A stretch of DNA of 64,000 nucleotides, taken from NCBI GenBank assembly GCA_964559435.1, contig CAZLHI010000001.1, positions 62,001 to 126,000 of the forward strand, written 5' to 3'. Under the pieces are notes generated by a model. The model made no database searches. It was not told the origin of the DNA and was given only the letters and a program-made list of their open reading frames with translations. Positions 34,189 to 42,065 of this stretch are shown here, one piece after another; within the stretch, counting starts at the first letter, position 1; every line of letters begins with the position of its first letter. A program made the translations under genes and the position numbers. Origin of the DNA: Hebobacterum sp964559435. Lineage in GTDB: Bacteria; Armatimonadota; Hebobacteria; Hebobacterales; Hebobacteraceae.

Positions 34189-34217
34189 TTGACGCAAACG
34201 TATGTTTGCATTATGCT
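34189..34217 (+). promoter_or_regulatory. Sigma-70 promoter with LexA-like operator upstream of dnaE2
   Basis: TTGACG (34189-34194), a 17-base spacer and TATGCT (34212-34217) form a well-spaced promoter. The spacer contains the inverted repeat GCAAAC-GTAT-GTTTGC (34194-34209). It resembles the CGAAC-n4-GTTCG LexA box of Gram-positive-type bacteria with a changed base in each arm. A repressor bound here would cover both hexamers. The ATG of the error-prone polymerase follows 20 bases after the -10, with GGAGGG as ribosome site. The repeat and promoter are visible; LexA identity is inference. Confidence 0.65.
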
Positions 34218-34237
34218 AGAAGCCTCTGGAGGGCAAT

Positions 34238-37200
34238 ATGCCTTCGTTCGTTCATCTTCACGTGCACAGCGTCTTCTCGTTTCTGGACAGCACCTGCCGG
34301 CTGGACCGGCTGGTGGCGCGGGCGGCCGAGCTGGGGATGCCGGCGGTGGCGATCACCGATCACGATGGGACCTATGGCGCGGTGCGCTTCTACCAGGCCG
34401 CGCAGAAGGCCGGGATCACGCCGATCCTGGGAGTGGAGCTGACCACCGAGGGCGGCCATCACCTGCCGCTCCTGGCGGCCTCGAAGGCCGGCTATGCCAA
34501 CCTCTGCCGGATGGCCACCGCGGGGCATTTTCGCGTGCTGCGGGAGGCGGCCGGCGAACAGCCTCCCATCGAGCCCGTGCCCAACACCCGCGCCACCGGC
34601 GCGCAATGGCGAAAGATGCCGCGCTGCACCTTCTCGACCATCGCTCGATGTGCCGAGGACGTGATCGCACTCTCTGGCTGCCGCTTTGGCGAAGTATCGG
34701 CCGCGCTGCGACGCGGTGACATGGAGGCGGCGCGCCGCGCGATACGTCGCTATCAGGATATCTTCGGGCGCGATCACTTCTTCATCGAGCTGTGCCGCGA
34801 GGAACCGGATGAGAAGGAGCGACTCCACACCGCACGCCTGGCCGACCTCGCGGAGGAGATGGATGCGCCCATTGTCGCCACTGCCAATGTCCACTACCTC
34901 ACCCCGGAGGAGGCGGCCATTCAAGATGTCCTCACCTGCATCCAGACGCTGACGAAGCGGGATGAATGGCACCCCATCCGCCGACGCGGCCCGGAGCGTT
35001 ATTTGAAGTCACCGCGAGAGATGATGGAAGAGTTCGCCTCTTATCCACAGGCCATCGCCAACACCGTCCGCATCGCCGAGCAATGTGAAGTCGATCTGGA
35101 ATTGGGCAAGCTTCACTTCCCTCATTTCCGGATGCGGGAATACGAGCCTGAGATAGGGACGGTTTCGGGAGCGAACCGCCACGGCGCCCAGGGCTCCCGA
35201 AACACCGGGAAGGGCAGGAGGCAAGCCGCCTTCGCCGAGGCTACGGCGCCCAAGGCTCCTGCCCAACAACGGCCGGGGTGGTGGCCCGAGACGGATCAAG
35301 AAGTAGAGGGGAAGCCGGCCGAGCGATTGCTGGAGTGGCTCTGCTGGGAGGGAGCGGCTCGGCGCTATCGCGTTCCCGCAGCGCGGCTGCGCTCCTCCCC
35401 TACCTCTCGCATCTCCGCTCGACTCCGCCACGAGCTGAACATCATTCGCGAGCTCGGCCTCTGCGAGTACTTCCTCGTCGTTTGGGACATCGTGGAGGAG
35501 GCGCGGGAGCGAGGCATCCGGTGCTCCGGGCGCGGTTCGGCCGCCGACTCGATGGTGAGCTATGTGCTTGGCATCACCCAGGTCGATCCCATCGCCGCGC
35601 GGCTGTTGTTCGAGCGATTTCTCAATCCCGAGCGCCGCGAGATGCCGGACATAGACATCGATTTCGACTCCCGCAAGCGGGACGAGATGATCGAGTATGT
35701 GGCGGAGCGATACGGCCCGGAGCACACCGGCATGGTGGCCACCATCAACACCTATAACGCCCGCTCCGCCATCCGCGAGGTCGGCAAGGCCCTGGGCATG
35801 CCGGAGCAGTTGGTGGACCGCATCAGCAAGTCGATGCCCTACATCCCGGCGGGCCGCATCCGCGACGCCATCGCCAACCTGCCCGAGCTGCGCGGCTCCG
35901 GCTTCGACGCGGCCGCGTTGAAGGAGCTGCTCGACCTCTGCGAGGCAATCGATGGATTCCCCCGCCATCTGAGCGTCCACCTCGGTGGAGTGGTGATCTC
36001 CCGCGATCCGATCACGAACTTCACGCCGCTGGAGGTCTCGGCCAAGGGAGTGATCGTATGTCAGTTCGATAAGGACGATATCGAGGCGCTCGGGCTGGTG
36101 AAGATGGACATGCTCGGCCTGCGCAACCTTGCCGCCATCGAGGAGGCGCTTCACATCATTTGCGAGACGCGCGGGCGGGCGCTCGACCTCGACCGTATTC
36201 CCCTCAATGACGAGAAGACTTTCGAGTTGATGCGCTCCGCCCGCACCGTCGGAGTCTTCCAACTCGAAAGCCCAGGCATGCGCGGCCTGCTCTCCGGCCT
36301 CCAGCCAACTTGCTTCGATGACATCATCGCCAACATCTCTCTCTTCCGGCCCGGCCCCATGCAGGCCGACATGATCGGCCCTTTCCTCGCCCGACGCCAC
36401 GGCAAGGAGCCGACCGCCTATCTCCATCCCTCCGTCAAGCCGGCGCTCGAGGAAACCTATGGTGTCATCCTCTACCAAGAGCAAGTGCTCGAGGTGGCGA
36501 GCGCGCTCGCCGGCTTCACGCTCGGGCAGTCGGACTCTCTCCGGCGCGCCATGACCCACGATCGTTCGGCGGAGGAGATGGCGAAGATCCGCGGCACTTT
36601 CCTCGACGGGTGTCGCAAGCGCGGCATCGAGAAAGCAACCGCGGAAGAGGCCTTCCGCGGCCTGTCCGCCTTCGCGGCCTACGGCTTCTGCAAGGCCCAC
36701 GCGGCGTCGTTCGCCGTCATCGCCTATGAAACTGCCTATCTGAAGGCGCACCACCCGGCCGAGTTCCTCGCCGGCATCCTCTCCAACCAGCCGATGGGGT
36801 TCTATCCCCCCGAGGTCATCGTCAACGAGGCAAAGCACTTCGGGGTCGAGGTGCGGCCGCTCGACATCAACAGGAGCCGGGATCGCTACTGGGTCGAGGA
36901 GAGGGCCATTCGCGTCGGGCTCGCCCAGGTGTACGGCCTCAGCGCGGCCGGGCTGAAGGCCGTTCTCACAGCCCGCGAGGACGGCGGCCCCTTCAAGTCG
37001 CTCAGAGATTTCTGCGCGCGCACCAACCTGGCGCGGCCGATGGTGGAGAGTCTGATCAAGGCGGGAGCGTTTGACTGCATGGGCGAGCAACGAGAGCTTC
37101 TCTGGGAACTCAACGAAATCATCCGCACCGGCGCCCGCCGTCGCGATCGAAACCACAGGATCAGGGGACAGCTTCCCTTGCTCGATGGAGAGAGAAGTGA

Positions 37201-37618
37201 ACTTACGGCCGTCAATCTCCCCTTAACCACAGCAAGGGAAAGAGCGGCCTCTGAGCTGGCCATGACAGGGATAAGCGTCAAGCGTCATCCTCTCGATTTC
37301 GCCCGCGAGCGCTTGCGCAAGATGGGTGTGTTGAACCGCGCCCAGTTGGAATCGCTGCCTGACGGCCGCCACGTCCGAGTGGCGGGAATTGTGATCGCCC
37401 GACAGCGCCCTCCCATCAAGAGCGGGCAGACCGTTGTCTTCATCACTCTTGAAGACGAGACAGGTCTGATTGAAGTAACAGTCTTCGAACGTATCTACAA
37501 GCAGTGGGGCAAAGTTATTTTCTCAAGCAATGCATTGATTGTGGATGGGATTCTGCAGAAGCGCGGCAGATATGGGACGGTTGTGCTGGGCCGGAGATTC
37601 CGACCTCTCCGACACTGA
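34238..37618 (+). CDS. dnaE2: Error-prone DNA polymerase III alpha subunit (DnaE2/ImuC type)
   Basis: This 1126-residue C-family polymerase has a PHP domain ('HLHVHSVFSFLDS', 'ITDHDGTYGAVRFY', 'ILGVELT'), the thumb/palm with 'GRGSAADSMVSYVLGITQVD' and catalytic 'PDIDIDFDSRKRDEM' near residue 470, fingers ('FRPGPMQADMIGPF', 'LYQEQVLEVASALAGFTLGQ'), an HhH region and a C-terminal OB fold ('GQTVVFITLEDETGLIEVTV'). PHP details (ITDHDG-YG-VRF, short C-terminus) favour DnaE2/ImuC over the replicative DnaE1. DnaE2 performs translesion synthesis in SOS mutagenesis. Residues about 308-350 are an Ala/Gly/Pro-rich insertion made by a palindromic repeat (separate entry). No imuA or imuB is adjacent. It is regulated by the promoter/operator at 34189. 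Confidence 0.88.
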   Translation: MPSFVHLHVHSVFSFLDSTCRLDRLVARAAELGMPAVAITDHDGTYGAVRFYQAAQKAGITPILGVELTTEGGHHLPLLAASKAGYANLCRMATAGHFRVLREAAGEQPPIEPVPNTRATGAQWRKMPRCTFSTIARCAEDVIALSGCRFGEVSAALRRGDMEAARRAIRRYQDIFGRDHFFIELCREEPDEKERLHTARLADLAEEMDAPIVATANVHYLTPEEAAIQDVLTCIQTLTKRDEWHPIRRRGPERYLKSPREMMEEFASYPQAIANTVRIAEQCEVDLELGKLHFPHFRMREYEPEIGTVSGANRHGAQGSRNTGKGRRQAAFAEATAPKAPAQQRPGWWPETDQEVEGKPAERLLEWLCWEGAARRYRVPAARLRSSPTSRISARLRHELNIIRELGLCEYFLVVWDIVEEARERGIRCSGRGSAADSMVSYVLGITQVDPIAARLLFERFLNPERREMPDIDIDFDSRKRDEMIEYVAERYGPEHTGMVATINTYNARSAIREVGKALGMPEQLVDRISKSMPYIPAGRIRDAIANLPELRGSGFDAAALKELLDLCEAIDGFPRHLSVHLGGVVISRDPITNFTPLEVSAKGVIVCQFDKDDIEALGLVKMDMLGLRNLAAIEEALHIICETRGRALDLDRIPLNDEKTFELMRSARTVGVFQLESPGMRGLLSGLQPTCFDDIIANISLFRPGPMQADMIGPFLARRHGKEPTAYLHPSVKPALEETYGVILYQEQVLEVASALAGFTLGQSDSLRRAMTHDRSAEEMAKIRGTFLDGCRKRGIEKATAEEAFRGLSAFAAYGFCKAHAASFAVIAYETAYLKAHHPAEFLAGILSNQPMGFYPPEVIVNEAKHFGVEVRPLDINRSRDRYWVEERAIRVGLAQVYGLSAAGLKAVLTAREDGGPFKSLRDFCARTNLARPMVESLIKAGAFDCMGEQRELLWELNEIIRTGARRRDRNHRIRGQLPLLDGERSELTAVNLPLTTARERAASELAMTGISVKRHPLDFARERLRKMGVLNRAQLESLPDGRHVRVAGIVIARQRPPIKSGQTVVFITLEDETGLIEVTVFERIYKQWGKVIFSSNALIVDGILQKRGRYGTVVLGRRFRPLRH
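35181..35264 (+). repeat. In-frame repeat/palindrome insertion inside dnaE2
   Basis: A 17-base direct repeat, ACGGCGCCCAGGGCTCC (35181-35197) and ACGGCGCCCAAGGCTCC (35243-35259), differs at one base. It brackets an inverted repeat GGGCAGGAG (35212-35220) / CTCCTGCCC (35256-35264). The segment keeps the reading frame and encodes a low-complexity stretch absent from typical DnaE proteins, between the PHP-proximal region and the polymerase palm. Confidence 0.6.
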
Positions 37619-37638
37619 AGCCCTACCTCACTCACACA

Positions 37639-37667
37639 TTGACGCCCCCCGCCTATTCTGATAAAGT
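37639..37667 (+). promoter_or_regulatory. Promoter for the LVIVD/SLH surface protein
   Basis: TTGACG (37639-37644), 17 bases, then TAAAGT (37662-37667) lie 60 bases before the ATG at 37727. A purine-rich ribosome site, GGGAGGAGAAGGG, precedes that start codon. No terminator for dnaE2 is evident in the 108-base gap. Confidence 0.5.
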
Positions 37668-37726
37668 CCCTCCTGCTGGAAGTCTGCTGCGACCAGTTCC
37701 GGACTTCAGGCCAGGGAGGAGAAGGG

Positions 37727-40700
37727 ATGTCCATTCCCAGGTCACTATGCTTCGTTTTCTCGCTGCTAGTTCTGCTGTTCGCCGCTGGTTCCTCATGGGC
37801 ATCGTTCCCGATGCAACCTGCAGGCCAGCTGGCCCACGGGATCCCCCACGACGTCGTAGTTTCGGGTGACTACGCTTACGTGGCAGCCCAGGGAGCTGTG
37901 TCCGTCTACGACATCTCCACAGCAGCAAACCCAGTTCAAGTCGCGGTAATGGATACGCCGGGTTCGGCCGAAGGAGTGGCTGTGTCTGGGAACTACCTCT
38001 ACATAGCCGACTGGGACGCCGGGCTGCGCATCATAGACATCACTGATCCGGAATCCCCTGAAGAAGTCGGCGCCTTCGACACTGCCGGCTACGCGTATGG
38101 CGTGGCGGTCTCCGGAAGCTATGCCTACGTCGCCGATCACGCGGCCGGTGTCCTCATAGTGGATGTCAGTGACCCAACGAGTCCGAGCCAGCAGGGCTCC
38201 TACGATACGGCCGGCTATGCCTGGGACGTCGCCGTCTCCGGAGGCTACGCCTACGTGGCCGACGGCTTTGCCGGTTTCGTCGTCTTGGACGTCAGCGTGC
38301 CTGGCTCGCCCTCGGAGGTTGCCTCCTGCAGCGGCACCGACTTTGACCGCGTGCTGGAGGTAACGATCTCAGGCAACTACGCATATCTCGCCGACGGGCA
38401 GGATGGTCTCCATATCGTCGATATCACGAATCCCCTGGCTCCGAACTGTGCTTACGCCGAGCTCGACCTGCCTGGCACCGCCTCCGGCGTTTCCGTCGAT
38501 AGCAACTACGCCTACCTTGCCGCGGGAACGGCGGGGCTGCAGGTTGTGGACATCACTGAGCCGAGCGATCCACTCGCCATCGACTCCCACGACACCCCGG
38601 GAAAGGCCTACGCGGTCGCTGTCGCGAACGGCGCTGCGTTCGTCGCCGACGACTCCGGCGGCCTCCGGGTCATCGATGTCTCCTCTGTCCCTGCTCCCAC
38701 CCTCGTCGGCCAGGCAGCGACGGACGGCAATGCCGAGGGAATCGCGGCTCCGGAGAACGTTGCCTATGTCGCAGACGGCAGTGGTGGGCTGCTCGCCTTC
38801 GACGTCGGCGACCCAACAGAGCCCTCCCGGCTCTGGTCCTGCACTGCCGGAACCAGCCAGGCTATGGATGTAGACATCCAGGGCGACCACGCCTATGTAG
38901 CTGATTGGGGCAACGGGCTCGTGGTCGTCGACAAGTCCGGCCTGGGCTGCACAGTGGGATCGGTGGCGACGGGCGGGCACCCGAGCGGCATCGCGGCATC
39001 CGGGAACCGCGCCTATGTGGCTGCCGGTGAGGCCGGCCTGGTCTGCTGTGACATCAGCACACCGAGTGCGCCGGGCGTGCTGTGGACTATAGATACGCCG
39101 GGATCGGCCAACGATGTCGCGCTTTCCGGCAATTACGCTTATGTCGCGGACGGCTCTGCAGGACTGCAGATTGTGGACGTCGTGACGCCCACGGGACCCG
39201 TCGCCTCGGTCGCCACCACGGGCTACGCGTGGGGGGCTGAGTATGCCGACAGTCACGTGTATCTCGCCGGCGGCGATGCCGGCCTCGACGCGATCAACGT
39301 CACCAACCCACTCGCACCCTCCAAGGAGGACACGCTCGCCCTGTCCGGCTCGGCTCACAGTGTCTCGGCGTATCAGCACTACGCCTACGTGAGCGTGGGC
39401 GGACAGGGCGTTGCTGTTGTCGATGTCAGCGTTCCGACTGACCTCACATTCATCGCCTCCTGCGGCACGCCGTCGGTGCCCGGCCCTTCGGATCTCGTCG
39501 TCGCCGGGGGCTATGCCTACGTGGCGGATGCCGAGTCCGGCCTGGTCGTCGTCGACCTCCTGCCGCCATACACCGAACTGGCAAGCCGCGCCAGCCCGGC
39601 CGCGGGAGAGAGGCTCGACGCGGTGGGGCAGAATGACGGCTCGGCACTGGCCTACATAGCCAGCCGCTTGGCCGGGCTGCAGATTGTGCAGGTGAGTGAG
39701 GCCGACGAGGCCGCCGATCCCGCGCTCGTCCGTACGGCTCAAGGCTTCGGGAATGTGACCGACGTGTCAGTCGCAGAGGCATATGCGTATGTATCGGACC
39801 TCAATGGTCGCCTATCTGTAGTCAATCTCTCGAACCCGACTAACCCGAGCCTGGTGGGACACACGGAGACGGCGGGCTCTGCCCTTGGTGTCGATAGCTG
39901 CACGATAGGATATGCCAGCTACGCCCTGGTGGCCGACGGTGACAGGGGAGTGTCGGTGATCTCGACTCAATTCCCGAGTAGCCCAACCGAAGCGGGGACT
40001 TTCGACACCCCTGGGTGGTGCGCCGACGTGGCCACAGCCACGCTGGCCGGCGACTCGTTCGCGTGTGTGGCCGATGGCGAGTCCGGCCTGCGACTCATCA
40101 ACCTATCGCCGATCGGGCAGCCCTCGGTCATGCTCTTCTCCGACGGCTTCGAAGACGACATAGCGGGCTGGACGACCGGCGGCACAGCGGAGCGCTACAC
40201 TGGTGCGCCCAGGAGAGGCACTGCCAGCTGCCGGTTGCGGGACAATGGGAGCATCGAACGGACGATCTCGACCGTGGGATACGGGAGCATCACGATCTCC
40301 TACTACTTGGCGGCAGACATCGACGACGCCACGGACGCGGTGAAGGCCGAGTGGTACGACGGGAGCATCTGGCACCCCCTGGATCTGATTCAGAATGGTG
40401 ACTCGCTCGAGGACGGGCTCCTTCATGAGTACTCCCATGATCTTGACGCGGCCGCCGAGGAGAACCCCGCCTTCGCAGTTCGGTTCTCCCTGACGAGCAG
40501 CGATACTGACGATGTAGCTTACGTGGATGACGTTAGCGTGATGTCTGGTAGCGCCTCCCACCCGACCGAGGCCGGCTTCTACAACACGCCAGGCCAGGCG
40601 CGCGGCCTCGCGCTGGCCGGCGATTATGCCTGCGTGGCTGATGGCGACGGAGGGCTGCGCATCATCGACGTTTCCGCGCCCGGCCACCCGACTGAGGTGG

Positions 40701-41506
40701 GGTATCTGCCCACCGCCGGCTACGCCGAGTCCGTGGAAACACTCGACAAAATCGCGGTCGTAGCCGACGGCAGCGACGGCGTTCTCGTGATCGACATCTC
40801 CACCCCCACCGACCCGGTTGAGCTCGCCTACTACGAAACGCCGGGCTGGGCCAGCGACGTGGACATCCTCGAAGGTCACGCCTACGTCGCAGACGCGGGC
40901 TGGGGTCTCACGATCCTGCGCCTCTGGCATTCCTTCAAGGACGTCCTCTTCAGCCACTGGGCCTTCTCCGAGATCGAAGCCGCCGCCGACGAGACTGTGA
41001 AGGTTGTGAAGGGCTACCCGGATGGGCTCTACCATCCCGGCATAAAGTGCTCCCGCGACCAGATGTGTGTCTTCATCGCTCGCGCCAAGGGCTGGATCGA
41101 CCCCGACGCTCCGATGGACACGGCGGGGGATCTATTCTTCGACGTGGTTGCCGAGTACTGGGCGGGAACCGCTATCCAGGCCTGTCTCGCTAATGAAGTG
41201 GTGAAGGGGTATTCGGATGGCCGCTTCCGGCCAGGTAGCGTCGTTCAGCGCGACGAGATGACCGTCTTCATCTCCCGCGCGGAGGGCTGGGTCGGCATCG
41301 ATGAGCCCATGGACACCGAAGATCAGCTGTTCCTGGATGTGTGGGAGAGCTACTGGTGTGGCAAAGCGATAAAGGCCTGCATCGATCACGGGGTCGTCAA
41401 GGGCTACCCCGACGGTTTCTACCGGCCCTACCTGGCGGTGACCCGCGACCAGATGGCGGTGTTTGTCTACCGCGCCTTCTCCGACGAGTGGCCGTTGTGG
41501 CCGTGA
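37727..41506 (+). CDS. Secreted LVIVD-repeat multi-propeller protein with three SLH modules
   Basis: This 1259-residue protein has a signal peptide ('LCFVFSLLVLLFAAGSSWA'). About 21 LVIVD repeats of roughly 42 residues follow, each of the form 'GVAVSGNYAYVAD-x2-GLxIVDISDPxxP'. The repeats run from residue ~38 to ~1066 and are interrupted at ~798-945 by a jelly-roll-like domain ('SDGFEDDIAGWTTGG' to 'DVAYVDDVSVMSG'). From ~1069 three S-layer homology modules carry the 'VKGYPDGLYHPG...SRDQM' motif and should anchor it to cell-wall polymer. Twenty-one blades would fit three seven-bladed propellers. LVIVD proteins are assumed to be adhesins or scaffolds; binding partners are unknown. A perfect terminator follows. 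Confidence 0.92.
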   Translation: MSIPRSLCFVFSLLVLLFAAGSSWASFPMQPAGQLAHGIPHDVVVSGDYAYVAAQGAVSVYDISTAANPVQVAVMDTPGSAEGVAVSGNYLYIADWDAGLRIIDITDPESPEEVGAFDTAGYAYGVAVSGSYAYVADHAAGVLIVDVSDPTSPSQQGSYDTAGYAWDVAVSGGYAYVADGFAGFVVLDVSVPGSPSEVASCSGTDFDRVLEVTISGNYAYLADGQDGLHIVDITNPLAPNCAYAELDLPGTASGVSVDSNYAYLAAGTAGLQVVDITEPSDPLAIDSHDTPGKAYAVAVANGAAFVADDSGGLRVIDVSSVPAPTLVGQAATDGNAEGIAAPENVAYVADGSGGLLAFDVGDPTEPSRLWSCTAGTSQAMDVDIQGDHAYVADWGNGLVVVDKSGLGCTVGSVATGGHPSGIAASGNRAYVAAGEAGLVCCDISTPSAPGVLWTIDTPGSANDVALSGNYAYVADGSAGLQIVDVVTPTGPVASVATTGYAWGAEYADSHVYLAGGDAGLDAINVTNPLAPSKEDTLALSGSAHSVSAYQHYAYVSVGGQGVAVVDVSVPTDLTFIASCGTPSVPGPSDLVVAGGYAYVADAESGLVVVDLLPPYTELASRASPAAGERLDAVGQNDGSALAYIASRLAGLQIVQVSEADEAADPALVRTAQGFGNVTDVSVAEAYAYVSDLNGRLSVVNLSNPTNPSLVGHTETAGSALGVDSCTIGYASYALVADGDRGVSVISTQFPSSPTEAGTFDTPGWCADVATATLAGDSFACVADGESGLRLINLSPIGQPSVMLFSDGFEDDIAGWTTGGTAERYTGAPRRGTASCRLRDNGSIERTISTVGYGSITISYYLAADIDDATDAVKAEWYDGSIWHPLDLIQNGDSLEDGLLHEYSHDLDAAAEENPAFAVRFSLTSSDTDDVAYVDDVSVMSGSASHPTEAGFYNTPGQARGLALAGDYACVADGDGGLRIIDVSAPGHPTEVGYLPTAGYAESVETLDKIAVVADGSDGVLVIDISTPTDPVELAYYETPGWASDVDILEGHAYVADAGWGLTILRLWHSFKDVLFSHWAFSEIEAAADETVKVVKGYPDGLYHPGIKCSRDQMCVFIARAKGWIDPDAPMDTAGDLFFDVVAEYWAGTAIQACLANEVVKGYSDGRFRPGSVVQRDEMTVFISRAEGWVGIDEPMDTEDQLFLDVWESYWCGKAIKACIDHGVVKGYPDGFYRPYLAVTRDQMAVFVYRAFSDEWPLWP

Positions 41507-41527
41507 GCACGGCCGTCTAAGAGACAA

Positions 41528-41553
41528 GAGGGCGGGCCGGGCGGCCCGCCCTC
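41528..41553. terminator. Bidirectional intrinsic terminator
   Basis: GAGGGCGGGCC (41528-41538) and GGCCCGCCCTC (41543-41553) pair perfectly over 11 bases with a GGGC loop, followed by TT on the plus strand. It sits between the end of the LVIVD/SLH gene and the end of the convergent zinc-ribbon gene and can serve both. Confidence 0.8.
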
Positions 41554-41585
41554 TTCCGTTCCAACTTGCCGCAGGCCAGACGTGG

Positions 41586-41837
41586 CTACCCCTCGTCCCG
41601 GCCTTGCCATGCCGGTTGCCGCGCCAGCCATTGTCGGGCCTTCTCTTTCGCCGCGTCTTCCTGCAGGCCCTCGGTACGGACGATGAAGGCCGTCATCGAC
41701 TCCAGCTTCTCTTCGTATGACTGCATACCGCCATCCGGCCGCGCGCAGTAGATGCAGTAGTCTTTGCTGTCGTCGCCGCCGGCGTGATCTTCCGGCTTCT
41801 CCATCGGCATTCCGCAGGCGATGCAACGTGGGCTCAT
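41586..41837 (-). CDS. Small zinc-ribbon protein (PF12674-like)
   Basis: This 83-residue protein starts 'CIACGMPMEKPEDHAG' and has a second Cys pair in 'YCIYCARPDGGMQSYEE', giving a C-x2-C...C-x2-C zinc ribbon. It then has a helix with 'AKEKARQWLARQPAWQG'. This matches the putative zinc-ribbon family PF12674 (usually CQSCGMP...YCSYC). Its function is unknown; such proteins may be small stress-related regulators. It lies on the opposite strand between two surface-protein genes. Confidence 0.85.
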   Translation of the reverse strand: MSPRCIACGMPMEKPEDHAGGDDSKDYCIYCARPDGGMQSYEEKLESMTAFIVRTEGLQEDAAKEKARQWLARQPAWQGRDEG

Positions 41838-42065
41838 GGCCGCCTCCTGGGTGGCGCTTCGGGCATACCTTCGGCGGGGCGCGGGCGTGCCCTGCCAGGC
41901 GGGAACTCAGCGGGCAGGGGTCGGACTTCTGAGGCCGGAGGGAGCGACAAGACGGACCACATGCTACGAACTTTCCGGCCTGCAATGGCGTCTAATAAGA
42001 CAGAGAGCCCTTTGCCTGCTCTCCGTGCGCGGTGCCGCGGCGGGGAGCGAAAGCGAGGTGGTGGT

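Noticed and set aside
35009..37156. 715-codon minus-strand frame opposite dnaE2
   Set aside because: Striking length, but it mirrors conserved polymerase codons and has no recognisable domain or ribosome site.
38369..39742. 457-codon minus-strand frame opposite the LVIVD repeats
   Set aside because: Its apparent repeats are the reverse complement of the LVIVD repeats.
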